This document shows positions 26,788 to 36,346 of a DNA stretch of 64,000 nt, piece by piece (the first letter of the stretch is position 1; each line of letters opens with the position of its first letter). The notes under the pieces are model-generated. The model saw only the letters and a list, made by a program, of their open reading frames with translations, did not search any database and was not told the DNA's origin. This DNA is from BD1-7 clade bacterium (GTDB taxonomy: Bacteria > Pseudomonadota > Gammaproteobacteria > Pseudomonadales > DT-91). The translations under genes and the position numbers were made by a program. The stretch spans positions 414,235-478,234 of the forward strand of contig CACSIO010000034.1 of assembly GCA_902705865.1 (NCBI GenBank), read 5' to 3'.

Positions 26788-28545
26788 ATGACAAAATCCT
26801 CGGTTTCAATCGCCATCGCGGGCTATGGCGGCACCGGCGTGATTACCACCGGCCAGCTGCTATTGAAGGCAGCTTCAAACGCCGGTTATTTCGGTTTAGC
26901 TCAACGCTCGTTTGGCCCACAAATTCGTGGAGGCGAGTCGTTATCTCTATTGCGCCTTGCTAATCACCCCGTACAAAACCCGGACGACAGTCTCGACTTA
27001 CTAGTATTGCTTGACTGTGAACACGTCGCTCGCTTTCGCCAAGAAGTGGTACTGACACCCAACACCTGCGTCATCATTGGCCATGCAGAAGGCGCGCACA
27101 CAGCACCAGACTTCGTTACCGACTCTGGCGCCACCGTTATTTGGATGCCACTTGACGAAATCGCCGAAAAAACGGCAGCCGGCGGCGAAAACATCGTTGC
27201 AGCTGGGTTAATTGCAAGCCTGCTAGAACTGCCTGAAAACGACTTTGTCGACGTAGTCGCCACGCACTTTCGCAACAAACCCGAATTGGGCGACAAGGCC
27301 AAAGGGTGGATTCAATCGGGCCTGGATGCGGCCGACGACTGCCGCTGCGCTGTAAATATCGAACTTGCCGAAAACTCCTCTGTAAAACCGTCTTGGCTAA
27401 CCAATGGTAGTGGCGCCGCAGCGTTTGGCGCGCTCAAGGCCGGCATTCGGTTCGTTGCCGCCTACCCCATCACGCCGGCATCTGGCGTATTAGAATGGCT
27501 CGCGCCAAACATCGAAAAGATTGGTGGCCGCCTGATACAAGCTGAAGATGAACTAGCGTCGATCAACATGATCATCGGTTCATCATTTGGTGGAGTACCA
27601 TCGATGACAGCCACGTCGGGGCCGGGTCTCGCCCTGATGGCAGAATCTATCGGCTTAGCCGTTGCCAGTGAAACGCCACTTCTTGTGTTTAACGTGATGC
27701 GCGGCGGCCCTTCTACGGGTATTCCAACTAAATCCGAGCAGTCAGACCTGAACATAGCATTGCACGGGCTCCATGGTGACGCTCCACACATAGTAACCGC
27801 AGCGCTTTCGATTGCAGACAGCGCGTTCACCGCAGGCTGGTCAGTTTGGTTAGCAGAAAATCTACAGACGCCTGTTATCGCGCTGTCCGATCAATCAATC
27901 GCGCAATCAGATGCTGCAATAACTCAGCCGACCCTATGGCACAAAGAAGCCAAACGCCTCACTGCCGCAGCTTCTGATGAACCATACGATCGTTATGCAC
28001 TCACCGAAAGCGGCATATCACCGATGGCAATTCCCGGCGAAGATGAGCTTATGTACACGGGCGACGGGCTAGAACATAACGCACACGGAACCCCCTCCGC
28101 TGCAGCAGAACACCACCAACAGCAGTTGGATAAACGCGCCAACAAACTCACCGAATTTGATTACGGTGACCACTGGGCAGATATCAACGGCGAAGGCTCT
28201 ACAGTGATTATTTGCTGGGGATCCGTCTCATCGGCAGCCGCAGAAGCATGCAAACGCCTCAATGAGTCAGGGACACCCTGCCGAGTTATCAGCTTACGCT
28301 TATTAGCGCCACTACAAACACAAGCGCTCGACCATGCATTGGTCGGTGTCACGCGGTTATTAGTCGTTGAACAAAGCCATGGTGCACAGTTCATTGCTTG
28401 GATACGCAGTAAAATGGTATTCCAATGCGAGCTACATTCGCTGGCAATCCCAGGGCCGCTGCCAATCCGGCCGGGAATGATTACCGATGCCATCCATCAA
28501 TGGGACAACATCAATACGGAGCGTCCACATGCCGTCAACAGCTGA
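26788..28545 (+). CDS. 2-oxoacid:acceptor oxidoreductase, fused gamma-alpha subunit
   Basis: The 585-aa protein joins a gamma domain (residues 1-185, IAGYGGTGVITTGQLL at 10-25 and RSFGPQIRGGES) to the alpha domain (GNGAAAFGALKAG, YPITPASGVLEWLA, ATSGPGLALMAESIGLA, then a transketolase-C-like end). Such enzymes oxidatively decarboxylate 2-oxoacids (2-oxoglutarate, pyruvate or branched-chain) to acyl-CoA with ferredoxin as acceptor. The substrate cannot be read from sequence. ATG 26788 is preferred to an upstream in-frame ATG at 26749 because the family N-terminus starts here and AGAGAG precedes it. Its end overlaps the beta-subunit gene by 17 bp. Confidence 0.92.
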   Translation: MTKSSVSIAIAGYGGTGVITTGQLLLKAASNAGYFGLAQRSFGPQIRGGESLSLLRLANHPVQNPDDSLDLLVLLDCEHVARFRQEVVLTPNTCVIIGHAEGAHTAPDFVTDSGATVIWMPLDEIAEKTAAGGENIVAAGLIASLLELPENDFVDVVATHFRNKPELGDKAKGWIQSGLDAADDCRCAVNIELAENSSVKPSWLTNGSGAAAFGALKAGIRFVAAYPITPASGVLEWLAPNIEKIGGRLIQAEDELASINMIIGSSFGGVPSMTATSGPGLALMAESIGLAVASETPLLVFNVMRGGPSTGIPTKSEQSDLNIALHGLHGDAPHIVTAALSIADSAFTAGWSVWLAENLQTPVIALSDQSIAQSDAAITQPTLWHKEAKRLTAAASDEPYDRYALTESGISPMAIPGEDELMYTGDGLEHNAHGTPSAAAEHHQQQLDKRANKLTEFDYGDHWADINGEGSTVIICWGSVSSAAAEACKRLNESGTPCRVISLRLLAPLQTQALDHALVGVTRLLVVEQSHGAQFIAWIRSKMVFQCELHSLAIPGPLPIRPGMITDAIHQWDNINTERPHAVNS

Positions 28546-29395
28546 TCAAATTGCCGTACACAAACCCAAAGATTACAAATCTGCCGTAAAGCCCATTTGG
28601 TGTGCAGGTTGCGGACACTATGCGGTACTCGCCGCGCTCGCACGTGCATTAGCGGAGCTGAATCTTCCACCCGAAAAAGTCGCCATTATTTCTGGCATCG
28701 GATGTTCATCGCGCTTGCCCGCGTACACGCAGCTATTTGGCTTTCACGGCGTACATGGCCGTGCTTTACCTGTTGCTGCCGGACTCAAAGCAGCTCGGCC
28801 GGATCTATTGGTCATAGCGGTGGGCGGTGACGGTGATGGGTTTTCCATCGGCGGCAACCACTTCCTGCATGCCTGCCGCAGAAACGTTGATTTCACCTAC
28901 ATTGCGATGGATAACGAAGTCTATGGCATGACCAAAGGACAGGCATCACCCACAACGCCGAAAGATTGGGATCACAGCAAATTGACGCCCCACGGCACCG
29001 GAATTCCTGCACTACAACCCGCTAGCCTTGCGCTTGGCTCTGGAGCCGGCTTTATCGCCCGCGGATTCTATGGTGACCCGAACCAGCTTAAAGATTTAAT
29101 CATTGATGCCATCAAACATCAGGGCTTCTCATTCGTGCAGGCGTTAAGCCAATGTGTAACATTTGTGCCGGAGCAAAAGCACTGGAAGGAACAAGTTCAC
29201 CCGTTTGAATCAACTAACAATACCGACGGCCCATCAACAGCCGCAGACATTCACAGTGACGATGGATTCGGGCTTGGCGTTATCTATCGGGATGCCCGCC
29301 CTGCGTGGGAACCCTTTACCCACAGCCCTGAAAACGGTGACGAAGAAAAACGCGCTTTCGACGATATGGAAGCCACTTTCTCGATTACGCGTTAG
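28529..29395 (+). CDS. 2-oxoacid:acceptor oxidoreductase, beta (TPP-binding) subunit
   Basis: The 288-aa partner of the upstream protein binds thiamine diphosphate and probably a [4Fe-4S] cluster. CAGCGHY (Cys25, Cys28) is followed by GIGCSSRLP, and the TPP/Mg motif reads GGDGDGFSIGGNHFLHACRRN with MDNEVYGMTKGQ. ATG 28529 lies inside the end of the gamma-alpha gene and has GGAG seven bases upstream, so the subunits are translationally coupled. No dedicated ferredoxin gene is adjacent. Confidence 0.93.
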   Translation: MPSTADQIAVHKPKDYKSAVKPIWCAGCGHYAVLAALARALAELNLPPEKVAIISGIGCSSRLPAYTQLFGFHGVHGRALPVAAGLKAARPDLLVIAVGGDGDGFSIGGNHFLHACRRNVDFTYIAMDNEVYGMTKGQASPTTPKDWDHSKLTPHGTGIPALQPASLALGSGAGFIARGFYGDPNQLKDLIIDAIKHQGFSFVQALSQCVTFVPEQKHWKEQVHPFESTNNTDGPSTAADIHSDDGFGLGVIYRDARPAWEPFTHSPENGDEEKRAFDDMEATFSITR

Positions 29396-29448
29396 TTAGC
29401 GCTATAAAAAGCCTTTCAAACAGCAGTCGATACCTTCATTACAGCGAA

Positions 29449-29517
29449 ACGCGGCCAGAAAGCTTAAAAGCCGCGTCGAAATACGAGCGTTTGTAAGCCG
29501 AAAGGCAACAAACGCTC
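29449..29517 (+). other. Two consecutive stem-loops after the 2-oxoacid oxidoreductase genes
   Basis: The first stem, ACGCGGC/GCCGCGT (29449-29476), has a 14-base loop. The second has a 10-bp perfect stem GAGCGTTTGT/ACAAACGCTC (29485-29517) whose apex contains GCC-GAAA-GGC, a stem closed by a GNRA-type tetraloop. It is followed by CTTTCATC rather than a clean T run. It may be a terminator of the upstream operon or a structured leader of the downstream dehydrogenase mRNA. Confidence 0.45.
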
Positions 29518-29660
29518 CTTTCATCAATCCATATGGATAGAGCTGTTTATCTTTCGAGAGCGCTAATATCGGCCTTCGACAGACAAAAACATCACTTGGG
29601 CGAGTGGTATCAGCATAACGATACTCGCCAGCTACCTTTCAAACCGCTAAGGAACAATCA

Positions 29661-30578
29661 ATGAGCAAAAAACTCAGAGCGGCCATCATCGGCCCTGGCA
29701 ACATCGGCACCGATCTGCTGATGAAAATGATGCGATCTGACTGGATAGAGCCCGTGTGGATGGTCGGAATCGACCCAGAATCCGAAGGCCTTAAACGCGC
29801 TGAAGCCGCAGGCTTGAAGGTATCAACTACTGGCGTCGACGGATTGGTTCCTCATGTGATCGATGACGATATTCGCATCGCTTTTGACGCGACCTCCGCC
29901 TATGTACATGCAGATAACAGCAAAAAGCTGAATGACCTCGGTGTGATCATGATTGACCTCACGCCCGCTGCTATAGGGCCATTCTGTGTACCGCCAGTTA
30001 ACTTACAGGATCACGCCAAAAACCTCGAAATGAATGTCAACATGGTGACCTGTGGCGGTCAGGCGACTATTCCTATGGTTGCAGCGGTTTCGCGCGTTCA
30101 GCCGGTTGAGTACGGCGAGATTGTAGCGACGGTTGCCTCCGAATCAGTCGGCCCGGGAACCCGTAAAAATATTGACGAATTTACTCGAACCACCGCAGGG
30201 GCCGTCGAAAAAGTCGGCGGGGCCAAAGAAGGTAAAGCCATCATCATTATCAACCCGGCCGAACCTCCGCTCATGATGCGAGATACGATTCACTGCATTA
30301 CTGAATCTGCCCCCGACCAAGAGGCGATTATTCAGTCAGTGCATGACATGGTTGCTGAGGTTCAAAAATACGTACCTGGCTATAACCTTGTGAATGGGCC
30401 GATTTTTGACGGTAACAAAGTCACTGTGTTTATGGAGGTCGAAGGCCTCGGCGATTTCTTACCTAAATTTGCCGGTAACCTCGACATCATGACAGCAGCC
30501 GGCTTAAGAACCGCAGAAATGTTCGCTGAAGAAGCGGCAGACGGCACGATACAACTTCCAACCCGGCCAGCGGCATAA
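29661..30578 (+). CDS. mhpF: Acetaldehyde dehydrogenase (acetylating)
   Basis: The 305-aa enzyme converts acetaldehyde, NAD+ and CoA to acetyl-CoA and works in a complex with the aldolase encoded next, which channels acetaldehyde to it. The Rossmann motif GPGNIGTD (11-18) and catalytic cysteine in [10 protein letters not shown] (Cys131) are present. AAGGA lies seven bases before ATG 29661. It follows the family of MhpF/DmpF/BphJ enzymes from aromatic meta-cleavage pathways. Here it and the aldolase stand alone, without ring-cleavage or hydratase genes. Confidence 0.95.
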   Translation: MSKKLRAAIIGPGNIGTDLLMKMMRSDWIEPVWMVGIDPESEGLKRAEAAGLKVSTTGVDGLVPHVIDDDIRIAFDATSAYVHADNSKKLNDLGVIMIDLTPAAIGPFCVPPVNLQDHAKNLEMNVNMVTCGGQATIPMVAAVSRVQPVEYGEIVATVASESVGPGTRKNIDEFTRTTAGAVEKVGGAKEGKAIIIINPAEPPLMMRDTIHCITESAPDQEAIIQSVHDMVAEVQKYVPGYNLVNGPIFDGNKVTVFMEVEGLGDFLPKFAGNLDIMTAAGLRTAEMFAEEAADGTIQLPTRPAA

Positions 30579-30596
30579 TCGAAGAGGCGCGCAAAG

Positions 30597-31625
30597 ATGA
30601 CTATTCAAGGTAAAAAAATCACGCTTCATGACATGTGCTTACGCGACGGCATGCATGCCAAACAACACCAGATCTCCATTGACGAAATGGTAGCCGTGGC
30701 AACGGCACTCGATGATGCCGGCATCCCACTGATTGAAGTCACCCATGGTGACGGACTTGGCGGGTCTTCCGTCAATTACGGACGCCCTGCACACACTGAT
30801 GAGGAATACCTCAGCGCGGTGATTCCAAAGATGAAAAACGCCAAAGTCTCGGCACTGCTGTTGCCCGGCATAGGCACGGTTGATCATCTAAAAGTTGCCA
30901 AAGATCTTGGCGTAAGCACTATTCGTGTAGCAACTCACTGTACCGAAGCGGATGTATCAGAACAGCACATTTCCCTCGCCGCAGAGATGGGGATGGATAC
31001 CGTTGGCTTTTTGATGATGGCGCATATGGTGCCTGCCGAGAAAATACTCGAACAAGCCAAATTGATGGAAAGCTACGGAGCGAACTGTATCTATTGCACA
31101 GACTCTGCCGGTTTTATGCTGCCCAACGAGGTTACTGACAAGATCCAACTGCTTCGCGACAACCTCAACCCAGAAACTGAGTTAGGGTTCCACGGGCACC
31201 ACAACTTATCGTTGGGCGTCTGGAATTCTGTCGCTGCCATTGAGGCTGGCGCCAACCGCATTGACGGCTCTGTCGCAGGCTTGGGTGCTGGCGCGGGTAA
31301 CACACCACTAGAAGTTTTGGTTGCTGTTCTCACGCGTATGGGCGCAGATACCGGTGTCGATCTCTACAAGATCATGGATGTTGCCGAAGACATTGTGACA
31401 CCAATGATGGATCAACCGATTCGTCTCGATCGTGACGCACTGACCTTGGGCTACGCGGGCGTATATTCATCGTTCTTACTCTTCGCCAAGCGAGCTGAAG
31501 CCAAATATGGCATTCAGGCAAGGGATATTTTGGTAGAACTTGGAAGACGAGGCACCGTAGGCGGTCAGGAAGATATGATCGAAGATTTGGCGTTAACAAT
31601 GGCGAAGGAACGCGGCAAGGCCTGA
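30597..31625 (+). CDS. mhpE: 4-hydroxy-2-oxovalerate aldolase
   Basis: This divalent-metal class II aldolase of the DRE-TIM family cleaves 4-hydroxy-2-oxovalerate (or close homologues) to pyruvate and acetaldehyde. The 342-aa protein has the active-site segment [10 protein letters not shown] (11-20, with Arg16 and Asp17), [11 protein letters not shown] for metal binding, and [16 protein letters not shown] precedes ATG 30597, 18 bp after mhpF. Together they should form the usual acetaldehyde-channelling heterocomplex. Confidence 0.95.
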   Translation: MTIQGKKITLHDMCLRDGMHAKQHQISIDEMVAVATALDDAGIPLIEVTHGDGLGGSSVNYGRPAHTDEEYLSAVIPKMKNAKVSALLLPGIGTVDHLKVAKDLGVSTIRVATHCTEADVSEQHISLAAEMGMDTVGFLMMAHMVPAEKILEQAKLMESYGANCIYCTDSAGFMLPNEVTDKIQLLRDNLNPETELGFHGHHNLSLGVWNSVAAIEAGANRIDGSVAGLGAGAGNTPLEVLVAVLTRMGADTGVDLYKIMDVAEDIVTPMMDQPIRLDRDALTLGYAGVYSSFLLFAKRAEAKYGIQARDILVELGRRGTVGGQEDMIEDLALTMAKERGKA

Positions 31626-31637
31626 TATTTGATTTCC

Positions 31638-31661
31638 ACCCATAGCCCACCGGCTATGGGT
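31638..31661. terminator. Stem-loop between converging aldolase and eCIS effector genes
   Basis: ACCCATAGCC-CACC-GGCTATGGGT forms a perfect 10-bp stem with a four-base loop. There is no strong T run on either side, so it is probably a weak or factor-assisted terminator, serving the aldolase gene directly and possibly the leftward eCIS transcript about 120 bp after its last stop. Confidence 0.6.
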
Positions 31662-31778
31662 GCTTCGAGTTCGAGTAGCGATACAAATATTACTAATATC
31701 AGTTTTGCATGCCACCCCAGATTCCTGAACGACGTTCACTCCCTTAATTGCAGTAAATCTGATTAAAGAAACTAACCG

Positions 31779-34700
31779 CTAATTGGTGTTGCCACCAGCT
31801 TCGCCGGCATTGCTTGGTGCTGGCGTCGGTGTTTTTTTGCCAATCTTGAATTTGTAGTCGCTATTTTTTTCAGTCAATTTTCTTAACGTTATTCCTGACA
31901 CCGCTTTAAAGTTACGAATCTGGCCTTTATCTTTAAGCTCATCATAAATGGCTTTGGCTCGTCCGGCACCAATCAAGTTTAACTTCATTACTTCCGCCAT
32001 CGCATCTTGCCACCGATCTGCCTCCCAATTGATTTTGTCCACGATTACGAACGTGGTTTTCGGTCGTGCAACGAGTTGGTATTTCGTTAGGTCACCATAG
32101 TTAATGTCATTTTTCACAGAATAATTATGTGTGGTATAAGCATCGGCCAGTTTGTTTTTGTATTTAACACTGCACTCTATGGTTAGAGGAACATATACCT
32201 CGGCCTGCAGAATGCGCATGACGATACTTGCATTCCAATCCTCATCCCAACCTGCCGGATAAGCCTCTGATTCTTGATCGGCAAGCTGACCATGTGCAGT
32301 CGCCAGCGAGCGCCCAAACGTTGCTATACAGTTGAAATCTTCAATTGCACCGGATGCTGTACTAGGACTTTTTGACAACCTTGCTTCAGTGCCGTTAACG
32401 GCGATCTTTGCTATTTTTTCAAAGTTCCGCTTATGATCATCATTAGCCGCACCCGTAATCGGAGTGAGATTTTGCCACGTGTCTCCTGGACCACCCAAAT
32501 TGTCGTTAAGCAAATGCCCCTTCACGTAAAGTGACCCGCTGCCTTTACGTCGGATATTGATGGCTTCGAAATTCGAATCGTTACCAACAGTTGGATGTGA
32601 CCCCATAAAGTGCGGTGACTTCTGATACTTCAGTCGAGTGAATGTACCCCAGCCATTTCGCAACGGGCCATATACAGGATCACTGTTAGTTCCACTTTCG
32701 CCAACTAACGGTAATTCTTTCGTAGCATCAACCAACTGGTCGACAAGCGCTGCAATATCTTTGGCCTGTTGCTCCTTTTTATCCTCGGTTACTGTCTTCG
32801 ATTTTTCTTTTTCTATTGCTTTTGCAATCTTCAACGCGCTCTTAACTTTGGCATCATCCTTATTAAGTTTCTCTTGAGCAATCAGGTCACCAATAAACTT
32901 CTGATAATCCATCGGTGTTGTTGCAATTGTGAGCTTCGCGTTTTTGCCTTCGCCTTTAAAGAAGATCGTATGCGATGCCCCGTCGGCTGTTTGCACCGGC
33001 TTTTTCTTTGTCCACCATTGGAACAACGCTGCTAATCCGTCCTTACCTTTTGCCCATGCTGCTTTGCCGCCGGCAATGAGCTTTTTCACCTGCTTGACGA
33101 TCCAACCAACGAGCTTATCGATACCTTTATCAATAAATTCCTGCAGCTTGCCGAGGATCTTCTTAATTTCACCAGATATGCCACCCAAACCAATCAAACT
33201 GGCAAGGAAGCCTATAATTACAGGAATGGTCCGCGCCATCGCCGTTTCTATCGCAATCGCCGCATCGCCCAACTTTTTATCAGCGATATTGGCAATGGAA
33301 TTCACAACCGAATCTACCAACGCCATAATTTGTTTAATGCGCTCAATAAAGAAGCTCACCGCGTTATAAATAGTAATAATGCCCTGAATTATCGCACCTA
33401 CCGGGTTCCACATCGTCGCGAGTTTTTCGATCGCGATGGTCACAATCTTACTTGTCACCCAATCCTGAATAGCGCCTAACACTTTATCTTTAAGCCCTGA
33501 CAGATACTCAACGAGTTTCTGCCAAACACCGGCAACACCTTCAGTGACCATCAACTTGATAAATTCAAATCCGCTCTCAGCACGTTTAACGGCCTTTTCA
33601 CCCAATTGTTTTACGAGCTTTTTACGCACTTTTTCGTAGGTCAGCCCCATTACCTGAGTCACTACCGACAGGATCCCCTTCATATCCCATCTTTCAGGCA
33701 GCTTGAGCCCAGAGCCTTCAAGCGCGCCAAACAACCAACCTGCCAGGCCATTGAGCAAATGCGTGGCGATATTACTGCTGAAGTTTCTGAAGCCTTGCCC
33801 CATCGCCTCCAGCAAATTGGCAAGGAAGCCGATCGGATCTTTGATAATTTTCACAAAGGTAGTGCTCGCGCGTTTGAATATCGCCAACACCTTTTCACCT
33901 AACGGTCCCATAACGCCAGAGAAAATAAATTCGAGGACTTTCATCCCCACTGCTGAAGCAAAATTGATAATCCGCTGAACAGGCGCCGCAAAGATCCCGA
34001 CTACGCGTTCAAACGCGCCGATAGGATCAAGGAAGTCATTGATACTGAAGCTGTTCCAAACCTGACTGAACAGCCCCTTGATGGCTTCCCAACTGAGATC
34101 GAGTTTTACAACCTCGGCTTCCAGCCACGCGAATGCTTTATCAATAGCGCCCGACTTTTGAAGGTTTTCGAATTTCTCCAAACCTCCGGGCACAAAGCTC
34201 ATAAACCCACGAATGAAATTCGTGGCGGTTCTCGGCACGACCTCTTGGGTAACTGGGTCTTTACCCAGAATAACGCTCAACAACGGATACCCAGGAATTT
34301 TATGGGCGTGCGCTTTGAGCAAGCCGATTAACCAATCCTTAATGGCCGAAAACACTTTACTCGCAACTGCGCCAACAAAATTGGCAATCCGTATAATCGG
34401 AGCACTGAACAGATCGTATATGGCCTTGAACGTTTTCAAGGGGTGAATGAGATTTTCAACAGTCAGCAAATCCCAGGCCTGACTAAACAACTTGGTCACA
34501 GTTTCAGCGTTGATATCAAGCTTTACGATTTCAGCGTCAAACCAATCAGACAACTCCTGTAACTTGCCACTTTCGTTAAGTTTTTGAAGATAGGCCTCAC
34601 CATCCTCAGTCAACATCAAGAAACCAGTCGCAATGGTTAGCAGATTGCGATCAACGCTTTCTCCCGTTAACGGATCTTCACCCAATAACACCGTCATTAA

Positions 34701-36251
34701 CGGGTAGGCGCGTGTTTGATTCTTGATGTAGGTTGCAAGCGGGATCACCAACGCTGAACGCAACAACGACGACACCTTGGTAACCACACGCTTGCCGAAG
34801 GTTTTAACATCCTCGTAGATCGACATGAGATGCCGTTTAACAATGCCAATGTTCCGGCTAAAGCTATAACGGATACTCATTTCGTCCCATGCTTCTTCTA
34901 ACTCGCGAGCGACGCGGCGCCAGCTCAGGTCGAGTGATGACAACTGATCACCCAGCCATTTAAACGATTCAGAGATCAACCCATACTCTTCGAGCTTTTC
35001 ATATAAGGCGTTACCGCCCGGAACGAGGCCAATGATGCCCTTGAGGAAATTCTGTGCAGTACGCGGCACGCTGCGCTCTAATAGCGGGTTGTAGCCAACA
35101 ACGACGGTAATAAGCGTCCAGCCCGGGATGTTATTAGCATAACGATTGAGCTTTTCGCCCAGCCACCCTCCTTGAACCTGCGTATTCGTTTGGCTTATGC
35201 CAGGCATTACTGGCGTAAACTTACGCTGCAGGTCTACATGAGGGTCTCTCGCAGGCAATGCCATCGGGTGCACTGGCACGCCTAGTGACGGCATCGCCAT
35301 GAGCCCGGGTGCCTCGGCGCTTTGCGCATTGCCGAGCTGCCGACTAGCGATATCACTTGCGGATTCTGCTACCGCCGCTTGAGGATTTTCCGGCGCATTT
35401 GTAGGAGCACCACCTTTGTAAGGGCGTGTTACCGCACCCTGCTGGATCGTGTGCGTCAATTCATGCGCCAACAACCGCAAGCCTTCTTTAGATCCGGGTT
35501 TATACTCACCTTTGTTGAAAAAGATGTGATTGCCATGCGCGAAGGCGCGCGCAGCAATCTGCTGATTCATTTTTGCAGCCGTACTATCCGTATGAATCCT
35601 GACAGTTGAAAAATCGGCGTCGAAACGCTGACCAAGACTTTGTTGCACGCCGCCAGGTAGCGGGCTTCCACCGCTTTTAGCAGCGTTTAGGTCGACCTCA
35701 AACGAGGCTGGCATCGACGGCTCATCCGAGGTCAAATCGGCTTTGGTCTGAATGCCGCCCTTTAAGGTCCCAATCGTAAGTTCTGCGTTTGATGTGTCGT
35801 CGTTTTTTGCGGTCTCTTTACGGTTGATGGTATCTGTTATGCCCGCAAACTGCCGCGACTGCAGCATTCGCTGACTACCTGACTGAGTGCTTCCGATAAC
35901 AGGCGCGAAACCTTTACGCTGAGCAGTTGCGGAAGAAGAAAAAGAGACTGACGCAGGCTTCGCTTGCGCAGCGGTTGGTGTTGAAGGTGTGGAGGTCGCT
36001 TGCGCACTCGGGGTTTGTGGCGATGTTGTCGGGGAGTCGGATACGACTCTGTCCGCAACACGATCCGCTTCCTGCTCAAAACGATCGTTTGGTTTACCCA
36101 GCTTAACTTTTGGCTGAATCAATGACTTCGTCGATTGCGTCGCATTGTCATGCGCAGGCGTACGTCTCAAGGTGTGAGCCTGAGTCGTCTCTTTTCTCTG
36201 TGCCGCGGCGGCCAAGCCGGCGTTTTTTTTCTGAACTTTCGGATTAAGCAT
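31779..36251 (-). CDS. Large DUF4157 (eCIS-core) protein with C-terminal nuclease-like domain; probable injected effector
   Basis: This 1,490-aa protein is the last gene of the injection-system operon. The N-terminus is polar and Ser/Thr/Pro/Gln-rich, with FEQEADRVADRV. A DUF4157 domain follows (about 190-275) with the metallopeptidase-like HELTHT motif at 263-268. A helical region follows with three diverged repeats starting near 372, 517 and 652 (patterns such as IPGYPLLSVILGKDP and RTATNFIRGFMSFVPGG). From about 700 to 1,110 there are further long, partly amphipathic helices. The C-terminal part has GHLLND at 1245-1250 and NLTPITGAANDDH at 1261-1273, the pattern of GH-type DNA/RNA non-specific (beta-beta-alpha metal) endonucleases. 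A helix-hairpin-helix-like segment (IGAGRAKAIYDELKDKG...VSGI, about 1424-1458) follows. DUF4157 is known as a marker of eCIS cargo; the nuclease activity is inferred. No immunity gene adjoins it. Confidence 0.85.
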   Translation of the reverse strand: MLNPKVQKKNAGLAAAAQRKETTQAHTLRRTPAHDNATQSTKSLIQPKVKLGKPNDRFEQEADRVADRVVSDSPTTSPQTPSAQATSTPSTPTAAQAKPASVSFSSSATAQRKGFAPVIGSTQSGSQRMLQSRQFAGITDTINRKETAKNDDTSNAELTIGTLKGGIQTKADLTSDEPSMPASFEVDLNAAKSGGSPLPGGVQQSLGQRFDADFSTVRIHTDSTAAKMNQQIAARAFAHGNHIFFNKGEYKPGSKEGLRLLAHELTHTIQQGAVTRPYKGGAPTNAPENPQAAVAESASDIASRQLGNAQSAEAPGLMAMPSLGVPVHPMALPARDPHVDLQRKFTPVMPGISQTNTQVQGGWLGEKLNRYANNIPGWTLITVVVGYNPLLERSVPRTAQNFLKGIIGLVPGGNALYEKLEEYGLISESFKWLGDQLSSLDLSWRRVARELEEAWDEMSIRYSFSRNIGIVKRHLMSIYEDVKTFGKRVVTKVSSLLRSALVIPLATYIKNQTRAYPLMTVLLGEDPLTGESVDRNLLTIATGFLMLTEDGEAYLQKLNESGKLQELSDWFDAEIVKLDINAETVTKLFSQAWDLLTVENLIHPLKTFKAIYDLFSAPIIRIANFVGAVASKVFSAIKDWLIGLLKAHAHKIPGYPLLSVILGKDPVTQEVVPRTATNFIRGFMSFVPGGLEKFENLQKSGAIDKAFAWLEAEVVKLDLSWEAIKGLFSQVWNSFSINDFLDPIGAFERVVGIFAAPVQRIINFASAVGMKVLEFIFSGVMGPLGEKVLAIFKRASTTFVKIIKDPIGFLANLLEAMGQGFRNFSSNIATHLLNGLAGWLFGALEGSGLKLPERWDMKGILSVVTQVMGLTYEKVRKKLVKQLGEKAVKRAESGFEFIKLMVTEGVAGVWQKLVEYLSGLKDKVLGAIQDWVTSKIVTIAIEKLATMWNPVGAIIQGIITIYNAVSFFIERIKQIMALVDSVVNSIANIADKKLGDAAIAIETAMARTIPVIIGFLASLIGLGGISGEIKKILGKLQEFIDKGIDKLVGWIVKQVKKLIAGGKAAWAKGKDGLAALFQWWTKKKPVQTADGASHTIFFKGEGKNAKLTIATTPMDYQKFIGDLIAQEKLNKDDAKVKSALKIAKAIEKEKSKTVTEDKKEQQAKDIAALVDQLVDATKELPLVGESGTNSDPVYGPLRNGWGTFTRLKYQKSPHFMGSHPTVGNDSNFEAINIRRKGSGSLYVKGHLLNDNLGGPGDTWQNLTPITGAANDDHKRNFEKIAKIAVNGTEARLSKSPSTASGAIEDFNCIATFGRSLATAHGQLADQESEAYPAGWDEDWNASIVMRILQAEVYVPLTIECSVKYKNKLADAYTTHNYSVKNDINYGDLTKYQLVARPKTTFVIVDKINWEADRWQDAMAEVMKLNLIGAGRAKAIYDELKDKGQIRNFKAVSGITLRKLTEKNSDYKFKIGKKTPTPAPSNAGEAGGNTN

Positions 36252-36346
36252 GGTGACTATGTTTTATAACATCCCTGACGTATTGTGGTGCTGTTTGACA
36301 GCGTCCAACTATTCCCCTGCTATCGTCTTACCATTTTTCTATCTTG

